Origin: Candidatus Enterococcus leclercqii
Lineage (GTDB): Bacteria; Bacillota; Bacilli; Lactobacillales; Enterococcaceae
Assembly (NCBI RefSeq): GCF_009933135.1
Contig: NZ_MAEH01000020.1
Coordinates: 50,614-114,613, forward strand
Length of the DNA: 64,000 bases
Reading direction: 5' to 3'
In this document: in pieces, positions 29,311-37,970 of the stretch
Layout of the letters: every line of letters starts with the position of its first letter
How positions within the stretch are numbered: the first letter of the stretch is position 1
Program-made: the position numbers and the translations under genes
Notes under the pieces: model-generated
Database searches by the model: none
Seen by the model: only the letters and a program-made list of their open reading frames with translations
What the model was told of the DNA's origin: nothing

Positions 29311-29349
29311 ACAAAACAGGCCGCTCCGCACCAGGGTCGGAGCCGCCAA
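29311..29349 (-). terminator. Terminator after the yitT-family gene
   Basis: On the reverse strand, GGC-GGCTCCG pairs with CGGAGC-GGCC, followed by TGTTTTGT. It starts a few bases after the stop codon of the YitT-family gene. Confidence 0.65.
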
Positions 29350-29352
29350 AGA

Positions 29353-30237
29353 TTAAGCCGTTTTTTTCTTGCTGAAAAGTTTTTTCTTAGGACGCAGGTA
29401 GGTAAAGCCTTCACCTTCGACTTCATGAACGTTGATAACTGAAACGAAGGCCTGCTCATCAAATTCATGAATGATACGTTTGACTTCGGAAATTTCCCGG
29501 GTACTGACTACCATGTAGATGATCTTTTTATCGACACCAGAGTAAGCCCCGGAGCCATTCAAAAAGGTCACACCCCGTTCTAGTTCTTCCATTAAACGAG
29601 GTGCAATGGCATCTGACTCATTGGAGATTACCAAAATCCCTCGGGCGGAGTAACCGCCGTCTAAGATTGCATCCACGATATGGGCAAATACATAAGAAAA
29701 AATCAGTGTATACATCATGCGTTTCAAGTCGATATAGGTCAATGAGGCGGTTAGAATCAAAATATCCAAAATAAACAAGGTTCGACCTACAGAGACGCCA
29801 ATTTTCTGCTCTAAGATTCGAGCAATAACATCGCTGCCGCCAGTAGTTCCACCGACACGGTAAATAATTCCGCTGCCGACTCCCCCAAAAAGTCCGGCTA
29901 CCAAAGCCGCAATCAAGAGGTCGTGATCCAAATCAATGGAAAAGTTTACTTTTTGCCAAATAAATAGCCAGGCTGACAAAGCCAAGGTTCCAATAATGGT
30001 ATAAAAAAAGGAACGGCGCCCCAGAATTCGACCGCCTAAAGCGATTATCGGGATATTGAGAACCAATGTGCTCAGGGCAGGGTTAATTCCAAAAAGCGCA
30101 CGAAAAATCAATGTGATCCCGGTAACACCACCTTCAGCCAGGTGATTAGGAATATTCACGAAGACCAGTCCAAAAGCATAAATACAAGTTCCCAGCAGGA
30201 TCACGAAGATATCCCGGCCGATTTTATCTAATTTCAT
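29353..30237 (-). CDS. YitT family membrane protein
   Basis: A 294-residue protein with an N-terminal YitT membrane domain (five or six hydrophobic segments between about residues 8 and 170) and a C-terminal DUF2179 domain (about 205-285, ALAPRLMEELERGVTFLNG-like, with KKIIYMVVSTREISEVK). The segment GGTTGGSDVIARIL is a family mark. Transport function is suspected for the family, without a known substrate. The frame extends to 30348, but AGGAGGAATTGTT before ATG 30237 and the start MKLDKIGRDIF fix the start. It is divergent from mazG; the 310-base gap between holds a weak sORF only. Confidence 0.88.
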   Translation of the reverse strand: MKLDKIGRDIFVILLGTCIYAFGLVFVNIPNHLAEGGVTGITLIFRALFGINPALSTLVLNIPIIALGGRILGRRSFFYTIIGTLALSAWLFIWQKVNFSIDLDHDLLIAALVAGLFGGVGSGIIYRVGGTTGGSDVIARILEQKIGVSVGRTLFILDILILTASLTYIDLKRMMYTLIFSYVFAHIVDAILDGGYSARGILVISNESDAIAPRLMEELERGVTFLNGSGAYSGVDKKIIYMVVSTREISEVKRIIHEFDEQAFVSVINVHEVEGEGFTYLRPKKKLFSKKKTA

Positions 30238-30547
30238 AACAATTCCTCCTGTTTGGACAAATGATCCGGCATTCTCAGCTCTAAGGGGTGTCCGACTGTT
30301 TAAAAGAGCGGAAGCTCCACACAAAATGTAATGTATCATGAAATGCAAAATCCGACAATCATAGGCACTGCTGTCTGTCGGTTCTGCTAGGAATTGCCTG
30401 TTTCTTTTGATAAGATAAGGACATAGGAAGCTGTAAAACTATTTGGTGAAACGGTAGCTGTTTTAATTTTTCAAAGGAAGCAGACAATGCCTGTAAAAAG
30501 AATGAGAGCAACAACAACAGAAATTCCAATACAAGGGAGTCGATTTT

Positions 30548-30919
30548 TTGATAGAAGAGCGTTCGCTGAAATCAATGCAGGCTGAAGTCGATGCCTATAT
30601 TCAACAATTCAAGGCTGGTTATTTCAGCCCACTTTCCCAGATGGCCCGCCTGACAGAAGAAGTAGGTGAATTGGCCAGGGAAGTGAATCACTATTACGGA
30701 GAAAAGCCGAAAAAAACAACAGAAGTCGAAAAGACCGTGGCTGAGGAGTTAGGTGATGTGCTATTTGTGACGATGATTATGGCAAATTCACTAAACATTG
30801 ACTTAACTGAAGTCTTTGAAACAAATATGGCTAAATTCAATCAACGAGACCGCTACCGTTTTGAACGTAAAGACGGAAGGGTTGCAGAAGATCAGAGAAA
30901 TGAGGAACAACAGTCATGA
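30548..30919 (+). CDS. MazG-like nucleotide pyrophosphohydrolase (YpjD)
   Basis: A 123-residue all-alpha NTP pyrophosphatase of the MazG superfamily. The metal-binding acids appear as LTEEVGELAREVNH (E-x-x-E) and EELGDVLFVTMIMAN (E-x-x-D), the classical arrangement. These enzymes remove excess or altered nucleoside triphosphates. TTG 30548 is preceded by AAGGGAG eight bases away. It overlaps cca by four bases (ATGA), as ypjD lies near cca in Bacillus. Confidence 0.88.
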   Translation: MIEERSLKSMQAEVDAYIQQFKAGYFSPLSQMARLTEEVGELAREVNHYYGEKPKKTTEVEKTVAEELGDVLFVTMIMANSLNIDLTEVFETNMAKFNQRDRYRFERKDGRVAEDQRNEEQQS

Positions 30920-32130
30920 AATTGACAGTTTTACCGGAAGAGTTTCGCCGGGCGCTGCCAGTAATGGAAGAGATTGAAAAGGAAGGCTTTGAAGCGTATT
31001 TTGTCGGAGGCAGTGTCCGAGATGTTCTTTTGGGCCAACCCATCCATGATGTGGACATCGCAACCAGTGCTTTTCCTGCCGAGATCAAAGCGATTTTTTC
31101 AAGAACAGTCGATATTGGGATTGAACATGGGACGGTCTTGGTTTTGTTTGGTGATGATCAATATGAGATTACCACTTTTCGAACGGAATCAACTTATCAG
31201 GATTTTCGCAGACCGGATCAAGTCTCTTTTGTGCGGTCATTGGCAGAAGATTTGAAGCGCCGGGATTTTACTATCAATGCGTTTGCCGTTCAGGATGACG
31301 GCGAGGTGATTGATCTGTTTGGCGGATTGAAGGATCTGGAACAACATGTCCTGCGAGCGGTAGGAAATCCTCACGAACGCTTTCATGAAGATGCGCTGCG
31401 GATGATGCGAGGACTGCGCTTTGTCAGCCAATTGGGCTTTTCCTTTGATGACGAAACCTTTGCTGCTATCTTGGAAAATCACTCGCTGCTGGAAAAAATT
31501 TCGGTGGAACGGATTTTTATCGAGTTTACCAAATTGCTTTTGGGTGGTCATCGCAATGAAGCCATTCGACAATTTGTCGCAACAAAATGCTATCGCTATT
31601 GTCCTGGCATGGAAAACGCAAAAGATGGATTGACCGCATTTGCTCAATTGGTTCCGACGCCTTTTACGAAGGAGGAGGCAGCCTGGAGCGTTTTGCTAGA
31701 TCATTTGGAGATTCCCACCGAAAAGGTCACCACTTTTTTGAAAGCCTGGAAGGTTTCCAATGATTTTCTTCGAGAATGCCGGGAACTGGTCTGGGGCTTA
31801 CGGCAGCGGAAAATGGGCTATTATACCCCAATGGCACTTTACCGTTTAGGAGAGCGGGCACTGACAGTAGAGACGCTCTTGACCTATTACGGTCGACCTG
31901 GAGAAGCAGGGCGCACCGCGCTGGCATTGGCGCAGCTGCCAATTCGTTCATTGCGGCAACTGGCAGTAAATGGCAATGATTTGAAACAACAGTTTAATCA
32001 AAAAGCTGGACCGTGGCTTAAAGACACGCTACGTTATTTGGAACAAGGTGTCGTAGAAAGCCGCTTTGTAAACGATGGCCCAATCTTGTTGGCAGAGGCC
32101 GAGAAATTCTTAAAGCAGGACGCAGAATAA
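30916..32130 (+). CDS. cca: CCA-adding enzyme (tRNA nucleotidyltransferase)
   Basis: A 404-residue class II nucleotidyltransferase that builds or repairs the CCA end of tRNAs without a template. The active site is FVGGSVRDVLLGQPIHDVDIA (G-G-x-V-R-D and the paired aspartates D-x-D near residues 40-43). The amino-acid template motif is RRDFTINAF, then the ERIFIEFTKLL neck. The C-terminal body is of the normal Firmicutes length. ATG 30916 overlaps the end of mazG. Confidence 0.95.
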   Translation: MKLTVLPEEFRRALPVMEEIEKEGFEAYFVGGSVRDVLLGQPIHDVDIATSAFPAEIKAIFSRTVDIGIEHGTVLVLFGDDQYEITTFRTESTYQDFRRPDQVSFVRSLAEDLKRRDFTINAFAVQDDGEVIDLFGGLKDLEQHVLRAVGNPHERFHEDALRMMRGLRFVSQLGFSFDDETFAAILENHSLLEKISVERIFIEFTKLLLGGHRNEAIRQFVATKCYRYCPGMENAKDGLTAFAQLVPTPFTKEEAAWSVLLDHLEIPTEKVTTFLKAWKVSNDFLRECRELVWGLRQRKMGYYTPMALYRLGERALTVETLLTYYGRPGEAGRTALALAQLPIRSLRQLAVNGNDLKQQFNQKAGPWLKDTLRYLEQGVVESRFVNDGPILLAEAEKFLKQDAE

Positions 32131-32260
32131 ATTGTCAGAGGGCTTCATTAAACCATTTTCACAAAGGGGACAAAACCTTCAGCAGTCAATAACTAATCCA
32201 GTTCTGGTAGAACCACGATTATATAGGATCTTTTTCAGATCCCTCAAGGAGGAAATAAAA

Positions 32261-32629
32261 ATGGCAGAAGAAAATTTCGAAAAGGATTATCTGGTCACCG
32301 AGGATCGTACGGCTAAAGCGATGGGATCCGGTGGACTTGACGTGTTAGCGACCCCGGAATTGGTAGCTATGGTAGAAAATGCCTGCTACCAACACTTAGA
32401 AAGCGAAATCGCCAAGGAAAAAACAACGGTTGGCGGCTTTATCTCTTTAGAACACGTTGCACCATCACCAGTAGGGGCAACGATTACAATCAAAGCCAAC
32501 CTCTATGAAAGAGATGGCAATAAGGTCGTCTTTTCCTTCTCCGCTTATGAAGGGGAAAAGAAAGTCGGCAAAGGCAATCACGAGCGATTCATCGTGGACA
32601 AAGACCAATTTTTAGCGAAAATGTCCTAA
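32261..32629 (+). CDS. Hotdog-fold thioesterase, FlK-like
   Basis: A 122-residue thioesterase of the fluoroacetyl-CoA-thioesterase-like family. The pattern VTEDRTAKAMGSGGLDVLATPELVAMVENA fits in parts (the A-x-x-x-G-S-G start and TPELVAMVENA helix), then GGFISLEHVAPSPVGATI is the usual second block. It likely hydrolyses a small acyl-CoA; fluoroacetate use is not implied. The frame runs from 32132, but AAGGAGGAAATAAAA precedes ATG 32261. An GGATC/GATCC hairpin lies just upstream of the ribosome site. Confidence 0.82.
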   Translation: MAEENFEKDYLVTEDRTAKAMGSGGLDVLATPELVAMVENACYQHLESEIAKEKTTVGGFISLEHVAPSPVGATITIKANLYERDGNKVVFSFSAYEGEKKVGKGNHERFIVDKDQFLAKMS

Positions 32630-32780
32630 GTTTACAATGGCTGCCTGCTTTTACGAGCCTTGCACTAAGCAAAGTTTTATCTTCTAAATCGTAGTTGTGC
32701 TAAACTGAAGCTGTAAGAATCAGATCCTGATTTCTGTTTGAGGTGCTCCTCAGACGACATTCAGATAAGGAGAGAAGAAC

Positions 32781-33239
32781 ATGTCAAGAGAAATGAAAGC
32801 GTTGAAATTCTATTTCCGAAACGGAGAAACTTGGACGATCGAACGTCGCTATATCGGTGATTTGTGGATCAAACAGATCACAACTAGTTATGGCCGTATC
32901 AACGGTAGTGAATTTGTGGAAATCCATCCTTGTGCCGGCTTCAAAATTGAAGTCTATCAAGAAGGCGATCATGTAGCGACACAAGACATCAACTTAGGTG
33001 GTTTGGAGTTAGGAATGTTCAACCGTGCCTTGAAATACCAAGACATCGAAAAAATGGAAATTTTGTTCCAGTCTGGCAAACCAGATATGGTGTACTTCCC
33101 ATACAAAGATTTGGACACTGAAGGATTGGATAACGAATACCAATCTACCCGAGTTTCTGAAAAGACGAAGAGCTTGTACATCGTGATCAATCCAGAACAA
33201 ACGGTGGATGAAGTTTACGGTGACAAATTCGAGGCATAA
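32781..33239 (+). CDS. Conserved hypothetical protein
   Basis: A 152-residue soluble protein that I do not recognise. It is rich in beta-type segments (LKFYFRNGETWTIERRYIG, FKIEVYQEGDHVA), with few strongly hydrophobic stretches and no signal peptide. It has two copies of aromatic-charged motifs (WTIERRYIGDLW; MVYFPYKDLD) but no catalytic signature. ATG 32781 follows AAGGAGAGAAGAAC. It is alone, with its own terminator, in front of rpmG. The codon use resembles its neighbours, which suggests a resident gene. Confidence 0.8.
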   Translation: MSREMKALKFYFRNGETWTIERRYIGDLWIKQITTSYGRINGSEFVEIHPCAGFKIEVYQEGDHVATQDINLGGLELGMFNRALKYQDIEKMEILFQSGKPDMVYFPYKDLDTEGLDNEYQSTRVSEKTKSLYIVINPEQTVDEVYGDKFEA

Positions 33240-33254
33240 GCGAGTCTAAAGCGT

Positions 33255-33282
33255 GGGATCCTGCAAAAGGATCCCTTTTTTT
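33255..33282 (+). terminator. Terminator after the hypothetical gene
   Basis: Stem GGGATCC/GGATCCC with loop TGCAAAA and seven T's, 16 bases past the stop codon. Confidence 0.9.
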
Positions 33283-33406
33283 GTCGTCAAGTAAAACTAC
33301 TTAACAAAAATCAGCAAAACCACTGGTCAAGCCTTCAAAATCATGCTATTATATTCAAGTCTGAGAGAAATCTTAGTAGGAATCCAGTTGCATAGGGGGG
33401 AATAAC

Positions 33407-33556
33407 ATGCGCGTAAACATCACTTTAGAGTGTACTTCTTGTAAAGAACGTAACTACTTGACAAGCAAAAACAAACGTAACAATCCTGATCGCTTGGAAA
33501 AGAAAAAATATTGCCCACGCGAACGTAAAGTTACTTTGCACCGTGAAACAAAATAA
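33407..33556 (+). CDS. rpmG: 50S ribosomal protein L33
   Basis: A 49-residue ribosomal protein, [17 protein letters not shown] at its start and [10 protein letters not shown] at its end, typical of L33. One zinc-knuckle pair is intact (CTSC), but the second reads CPRE instead of CPxC, so three of the usual four cysteines remain. Bacteria often carry both cysteine-plus and cysteine-free L33 forms; this one is intermediate. ATG 33407 follows AGGGGGGAATAAC. A TGGTCA, 17-base, TATTAT promoter is possible upstream. It has its own terminator. Confidence 0.95.
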   Translation: MRVNITLECTSCKERNYLTSKNKRNNPDRLEKKKYCPRERKVTLHRETK

Positions 33557-33566
33557 GCTTTGTTTT

Positions 33567-33600
33567 AACCCTTTGAGACTACGGTTTCAAAGGGTTTTCT
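33567..33600 (+). terminator. Terminator after rpmG
   Basis: A 10-bp stem AACCCTTTGA/TCAAAGGGTT followed by TTCTTTG, 10 bases after the rpmG stop. Confidence 0.85.
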
Positions 33601-33783
33601 TTGATTTTCGATGACGTTTTCCAAGCAAAGGAAATGGGACATAAGTAATTTCCAAGTGCTAAACAGCGGATGTTTAACCACGATTAATAAAAAGTATATG
33701 GACGAGGAAAATTTGTGATCATTTTTATGTCTTAGTCCAAAGAGAGAACCTGACCATACGTGTCGAGAGAAGTGAATGACGCT

Positions 33784-33947
33784 GACTTCCCTTGATGAAG
33801 TCAAGGAAAGTCTGTGTTTGAAATTTTTAGCAATGAAAAGAGAAGTCACTTCCACTACTTTTAATGGAAGTGACTTCTCTTTGGCTTGTGGCTCATGTTT
33901 GGTATTGTTCGCTTCGTAGGGCGGTGACTCAACTATTGTCACAGCCC
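33784..33947 (-). repeat. Dispersed hairpin element, copy 5 (reverse)
   Basis: A complete reverse-strand copy with three hairpins: HP1 pairs GGGC-GTGAC with GTCAC-GCCC (33919-33947), HP2 is a perfect 16-bp stem (33839-33854 with 33865-33880), and HP3 covers 33784-33812. The linkers read GCGAACAATACCAAACATGAG and GCTAAAAATTTCAAACACAG on that strand. It lies between the convergent rpmG and the binding-protein gene. In 33601-33783 I see no gene. Confidence 0.78.
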
Positions 33948-33995
33948 ATTAATCAAATGGAATTAGAATATTTTTTTGAGGGTTTCGTCTTGAGA

Positions 33996-34949
33996 CTATT
34001 TTAGTTTGGCAGAAACATCTTCAATCATCTTGGTATAGGCAATTGGTCCGTTGTACAGCCAACTGTGCTCTGGACTGAATTCCCACAGATGTCCATTTTT
34101 TACAGCTGGGATATTTTGCCAGATTTGATCGTTAAACATGGCAGCACCGGTATCGGAATTTACTAAAATCAGGTAATCAGCATCGAGTTGCGCTAATTTT
34201 TCCAGAGAAACCGCTGACCAATCGGAGGTTGCCGATGCACTGATTTCTTTTGTTAAGTTGGGAACTGAGAAACCAAGCTGGTTGTACAATAAGTCGCCAC
34301 TAGAACGGTTATCTGCTACCATGAAAGCCGAATTGTTGGTGACCCACAAAACAGCAACTGATTTGCCCTTAATCTTGTCTTGTAATTGACTTTTGGTGTC
34401 TTCTACCAATGAATCATACGTTTTCAAGACTTCAGTGGCTTTGTCGTCTTTTTGCAAGATGCTCGCGATATCTTTTAGCTTGTCCTGCCAAGTCACATCA
34501 GCACCGTTTTTCACGACATAGGTCGGAGCAATCTTGCTGTATTCTTCGTATTTTCCGCCTTCAACAGCGGAGTCATCCCCAATCAAAAGCAGATCTGGTT
34601 CGTATTCCAGAACTTTTTCATAAGGAAGGTCATAGTTGATGGTAGGGACATCTTTCAATTTATCTTGCAAATAATTTTGCAAAGAGCCGCCGCCGACTGT
34701 CCATTGTGCGACAGGCTTTTCATCAAGTGCCACCAGGTAGTCTTCCAAATAACTACCGATAATTCTTTTGGGTTGTCCGGGGATTGTGACTTCGTGGCCC
34801 AAATGGTCTTTTTTAACAAGTTCTTGTTTTGCTTGGGAGTCACTGGTGCTGCTGGCAGCTGTCTTTGACCCGTTTGTCTGGCAGGCAGCCAACAATACGG
34901 TTGCGGCTAAAGCAGTGCCGAGTGTAAGTAATTTACGATATGATTTCAT
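33996..34949 (-). CDS. Iron-siderophore ABC transporter substrate-binding lipoprotein
   Basis: A 317-residue extracellular binding protein (periplasmic-binding-protein type III, FecB/FhuD-like). A lipoprotein signal peptide ends in the lipobox LLAAC (about residues 19-23), so the mature protein is anchored in the membrane. The fold marks VTIPGQPKRIIGSYLEDYLVAL in part (PKRIIGS) and YEPDLLLIGDDSA fit the family. The closing helix region YTKMIEDVSAKL is normal. It is divergent from the transport genes; a Fur-type box lies 22 bases before its start codon. The siderophore cannot be told. Confidence 0.88.
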   Translation of the reverse strand: MKSYRKLLTLGTALAATVLLAACQTNGSKTAASSTSDSQAKQELVKKDHLGHEVTIPGQPKRIIGSYLEDYLVALDEKPVAQWTVGGGSLQNYLQDKLKDVPTINYDLPYEKVLEYEPDLLLIGDDSAVEGGKYEEYSKIAPTYVVKNGADVTWQDKLKDIASILQKDDKATEVLKTYDSLVEDTKSQLQDKIKGKSVAVLWVTNNSAFMVADNRSSGDLLYNQLGFSVPNLTKEISASATSDWSAVSLEKLAQLDADYLILVNSDTGAAMFNDQIWQNIPAVKNGHLWEFSPEHSWLYNGPIAYTKMIEDVSAKLK

Positions 34950-34970
34950 AGGATGATCCTTTCTTGTAAC

Positions 34971-34985
34971 TGAGAATGATTATCA
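34971..34985 (-). promoter_or_regulatory. Fur box of the binding-protein gene
   Basis: TGAGAATGATTATCA differs at one position from the 7-1-7 Fur consensus TGATAATNATTATCA. It lies directly upstream of the binding-protein gene. Confidence 0.8.
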
Positions 34986-35082
34986 ATTAATGAGTCTATC
35001 AGAAATCCTTGGATTGTCAATCTAATAATTTATTGAAGCCACGCGAATTTCGGTTGACGAAGAGTAGTTTCACGGCGATAAT

Positions 35083-35097
35083 TGATAATGATTATCA
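35083..35097 (+). promoter_or_regulatory. Fur box of the ABC transporter genes
   Basis: A perfect match, TGATAATGATTATCA, to the 7-1-7 Fur consensus, 19 bases before the ATPase start codon. Together with the box at 34971 it implies iron repression of both halves of the importer. Confidence 0.88.
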
Positions 35098-35116
35098 ATG
35101 GATTCGAGGGAATAAT

Positions 35117-35923
35117 ATGAGTAGACTTCAAGCCGAGGGAGTATCGGCGGGGTACGATAAAAAAGTAATCCTTCATGATGTGACAGTCGTGATTCCTGAA
35201 GGACGGATTGTAGGATTGATTGGGCCCAATGGTAGCGGTAAATCAACATTTTTGAAAGCGTTGGCGCGGATTTTGATCCCAGAGAGCGGGCAGGTCCTTT
35301 TGGATGAATTGCCACTCGCCAGTTATCCGACAAAAGAAATTGCGCAAAAAATTGCCTTGTTGGCGCAATCCGCAGATGCGAGCATCAGTTTGCCGGTAAA
35401 AGAAGTGGTCAGCTATGGTCGGTTTCCTTATGTCAAAGGCTTTCGCCAGTTGAGTAAAGAGGATCATGAGATAGTTGCTTGGGCGCTTGCGGCTACCGGA
35501 TTGACAGAATTAGCAGAAGTCAACGTCAATTCTTTGTCGGGAGGGCAAAGACAGCGGGTTTGGATTGCAATGGCACTGGCACAAGATACCGATATTTTGA
35601 TTTTGGATGAGCCCACGACTTATTTAGACCCGGCCCATCAGTTAGAGATTTTGAACTTATTGACAACAATCAATCGTGAGCAAGGCAAAACGATTCTTTT
35701 ATCCATTCACGATTTGAATTTGGCCTCACGATTTTGTGATTATTTATATGGAATGAAGGATGGAGAACTGCTTTTACAAGGTACACCGGCAGAAGTTCTG
35801 ACCGAGGCAGGATTAGCAGAACTTTTTGCCATCGCTGCGGTCATCAGTCATTTTCCAAATAGCGATAAACCGCTACTTTTGACCTACGACATGATCAAAG
35901 GGAAAGCGGGTGATTTCAAATGA
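35117..35923 (+). CDS. Siderophore ABC transporter ATP-binding protein (FecE/FhuC type)
   Basis: A 268-residue ATPase. Walker A is GPNGSGKST, the signature is SLSGGQRQRVWIAMALAQ and Walker B is ILILDEPTTYLD, followed by the H-loop in LSIHDLNLASRF. It drives the two FecCD permeases encoded downstream. The frame opens at 35009, but the Fur box lies in that stretch, and GAGGGAATAAT suits ATG 35117 (MSRLQAEGVS). It overlaps the first permease gene by four bases. Confidence 0.93.
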   Translation: MSRLQAEGVSAGYDKKVILHDVTVVIPEGRIVGLIGPNGSGKSTFLKALARILIPESGQVLLDELPLASYPTKEIAQKIALLAQSADASISLPVKEVVSYGRFPYVKGFRQLSKEDHEIVAWALAATGLTELAEVNVNSLSGGQRQRVWIAMALAQDTDILILDEPTTYLDPAHQLEILNLLTTINREQGKTILLSIHDLNLASRFCDYLYGMKDGELLLQGTPAEVLTEAGLAELFAIAAVISHFPNSDKPLLLTYDMIKGKAGDFK

Positions 35924-36909
35924 AGTTGCGGCGTTTCTCGCTGGTCTTTGTCCTGTTACTTATTTTGCTGTGCTTGACGTTTGGGCTATCGTTATTTTGG
36001 GGTGCGGTGAATATTGATTTTGAAACGATTCGCAGGTCGCTGTTCCAATTTGATGCTAGTGATCAACAACAGCAGATCTTACGGAACATTCGTTTGCCCC
36101 GCTTGTTGACAGATCTTTTGATTGGCGGCGCATTTGCGGTTGGGGGCTGTTTGATTCAAGGCGTCACTCGCAATCCCTTGGCGGATTCAGGTTTGTTAGG
36201 GATCAATGGTGGTGCCTCTTTAGGCCTGGCGTTGAGTTTTGTATTCTTGCCACAAGCACGACCAATGCAAGTAGCTTTATGCTCATTTATTGGCGCTTTT
36301 GTGGCGACATTGCTGATTTTTTGCATTACCCAATTTTCTCGAACCGGCCGCAGTGAAGTCGGATTAGTATTAGCTGGTGTGGCTATTAGCAGCTTTTTTC
36401 AGGCGCTGAGTCAAGGCATTGGTCTGTTTTTCAATTTGCAGCAAGATTTGGCTTTTTGGTTTATTGGTGGGACGGCTAATGTAACTTGGGGGCAACTGAC
36501 CGCAGTGGCTCCGATATTGTTATTGACACTGTTGCTGTGCTTCGGATTGACCCGAGAAGTGAATGTGCTGCTTTTGGGTGAAGAAACAGCAGTTAGTCTA
36601 GGGCGTAACCCATCATTGATCAGAGGGATTGTCTTGTTTTTGGTGATGATTCTAGTGGGTGCCAGCGTTTCTTTAGTTGGTCCGGTGGGCTTTGTCGGGT
36701 TGCTGGTTCCTCACGTCATGCGTCATTTTGTGGGAACCGATCAGCGTTTGTTGTTGCCTTTGTGTTTTTTAGGCGGGGCCTGGTTGGTGCTGATTGCCGA
36801 TTTGGCAGCTCGCATGGTGAACCCGCCTTTTGAAACGCCCTTTGGCATTCTGTTAGCGGTGATCGGCGTTCCCTTCTTACTATATAAAGTTTGGCAGGTG
36901 GCCGACTGA
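35920..36909 (+). CDS. FecCD family siderophore permease, first
   Basis: A 329-residue permease with about nine or ten hydrophobic segments. The family blocks are LPRLLTDLLIGGAFAVGG in the N-terminal third, NPLADSGLLGINGGASLG, and GPVGFVGLLVPHVMRHFVG, which couples to the ATPase. It forms a heterodimer with the following permease. It starts at ATG 35920, within the end of the ATPase gene. Its stop overlaps the next start as TGATG. Confidence 0.92.
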   Translation: MKLRRFSLVFVLLLILLCLTFGLSLFWGAVNIDFETIRRSLFQFDASDQQQQILRNIRLPRLLTDLLIGGAFAVGGCLIQGVTRNPLADSGLLGINGGASLGLALSFVFLPQARPMQVALCSFIGAFVATLLIFCITQFSRTGRSEVGLVLAGVAISSFFQALSQGIGLFFNLQQDLAFWFIGGTANVTWGQLTAVAPILLLTLLLCFGLTREVNVLLLGEETAVSLGRNPSLIRGIVLFLVMILVGASVSLVGPVGFVGLLVPHVMRHFVGTDQRLLLPLCFLGGAWLVLIADLAARMVNPPFETPFGILLAVIGVPFLLYKVWQVAD

Positions 36910-37889
36910 TGAAATCAAAAAAGGTATTTCTACTACTGCTTTTATTGGCGGTCTTCATCGGCAGCCTCATGATTGGTCAAAGAATGTTAAGCATGACGGA
37001 TCTGCTTGCAATTGCTAAAGGGGAAGCAAGTCGAGCTGTGCAGTTGACTTTCTGGAATTTTCGTTTGCCCCGCAGCCTAGTTGCACTTTTTGGCGGAGCG
37101 GGGTTGGCATTGAGCGGCTATCTGCTGCAAGGGCTAACAAAAAATCCGCTGGCTGATGCTGGTGTTCTGGGGATTAATGGCGGAGCCGGCTTGTTGGTGA
37201 TGCTGTATTTGGGATTTTTTGCCAATGGGTCTGTCTTTTTGCTGCCAGTCACTGCAGCTGTTGGTGGACTACTCTGTGCCGCACTTGTGTATGGGATTGC
37301 TTTTTCAGCCGGTCGCTTTGGCTTATCCATGAATAAATTATTGTTGTCAGGAATCGCAGTCAACGCCGGCGTTTCTGCGCTGACCTTATTAGTGACCATC
37401 AAACTGTCAAAAGAAAGCTATCAATTTGTGACCGGGTGGCTGGCGGGATCGATTTGGGGAGTTACTTGGCAACATGCACTGCTTTTGATTGTCTGGATTG
37501 CTGCTTTGAGTTTGGTGGGCTGGTTCCGACAACCAATCCTCAATTTACTCGCTTTGGGGCGGGAAAGTGCCCTGAGTCTTGGGGTAAAGGTAAATAAAGA
37601 ACAGTCACTGTTGCTTGTGATCGCGACATTATTAGCTTCTGTCAGCGTAGCTTTTTGTGGGAGTCTAGCCTTTTTAGGTCTGTTGGCTCCGCATATTGCT
37701 AAGACGTTGACAGGTCGTCAAGGTACTCAGTCTTATTGGCTGTCAGCTGTTTGTGGCGGTATCATCTTGTTGGTAGCAGACACGTTAGGTCGCTTACTCA
37801 TGGTTAGTGGCGAAGTGCCGGCGGGAATTTTAATTGCCTTGATTGGTGCTCCTTATTTCTTATATCTGATGCTGAAAAGGAAACTCTGA
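36909..37889 (+). CDS. FecCD family siderophore permease, second
   Basis: A 326-residue partner permease. It has RLPRSLVALFGGAGLALSG, NPLADAGVLGINGGAGL and CGSLAFLGLLAPHIAKTL. The two permeases share the layout but are not recent duplicates. ATG 36909 overlaps the previous stop (TGATG), with AGGTGG ten bases upstream; an in-frame TTG at 36891 is less likely. It ends the iron operon. The stop codon itself lies in a 10-bp inverted repeat (37881-37910). Confidence 0.92.
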   Translation: MKSKKVFLLLLLLAVFIGSLMIGQRMLSMTDLLAIAKGEASRAVQLTFWNFRLPRSLVALFGGAGLALSGYLLQGLTKNPLADAGVLGINGGAGLLVMLYLGFFANGSVFLLPVTAAVGGLLCAALVYGIAFSAGRFGLSMNKLLLSGIAVNAGVSALTLLVTIKLSKESYQFVTGWLAGSIWGVTWQHALLLIVWIAALSLVGWFRQPILNLLALGRESALSLGVKVNKEQSLLLVIATLLASVSVAFCGSLAFLGLLAPHIAKTLTGRQGTQSYWLSAVCGGIILLVADTLGRLLMVSGEVPAGILIALIGAPYFLYLMLKRKL

Positions 37890-37910
37890 CAAGAAAGACT
37901 GTCAGAGTTT
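37881..37910 (+). terminator. Inverted repeat at the end of the iron operon
   Basis: AAACTCTGAC pairs with GTCAGAGTTT over ten bases with a ten-base loop. The following run is GCCATTTT rather than pure T, so termination may be partial. The stem includes the TGA stop codon. Confidence 0.5.
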
Positions 37911-37970
37911 GCCATTTTCGGCTTTTTTCGTTACTATTTCTTTTATAGGACAATCACGATAGGAGACAAG

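Noticed and set aside
30487..30585. 32-codon ORF (MPVKRMRATTTEIP start) before mazG
   Set aside because: It has an AAAGGAAG site but overlaps the mazG start in another frame and resembles nothing. Too little support for a feature.
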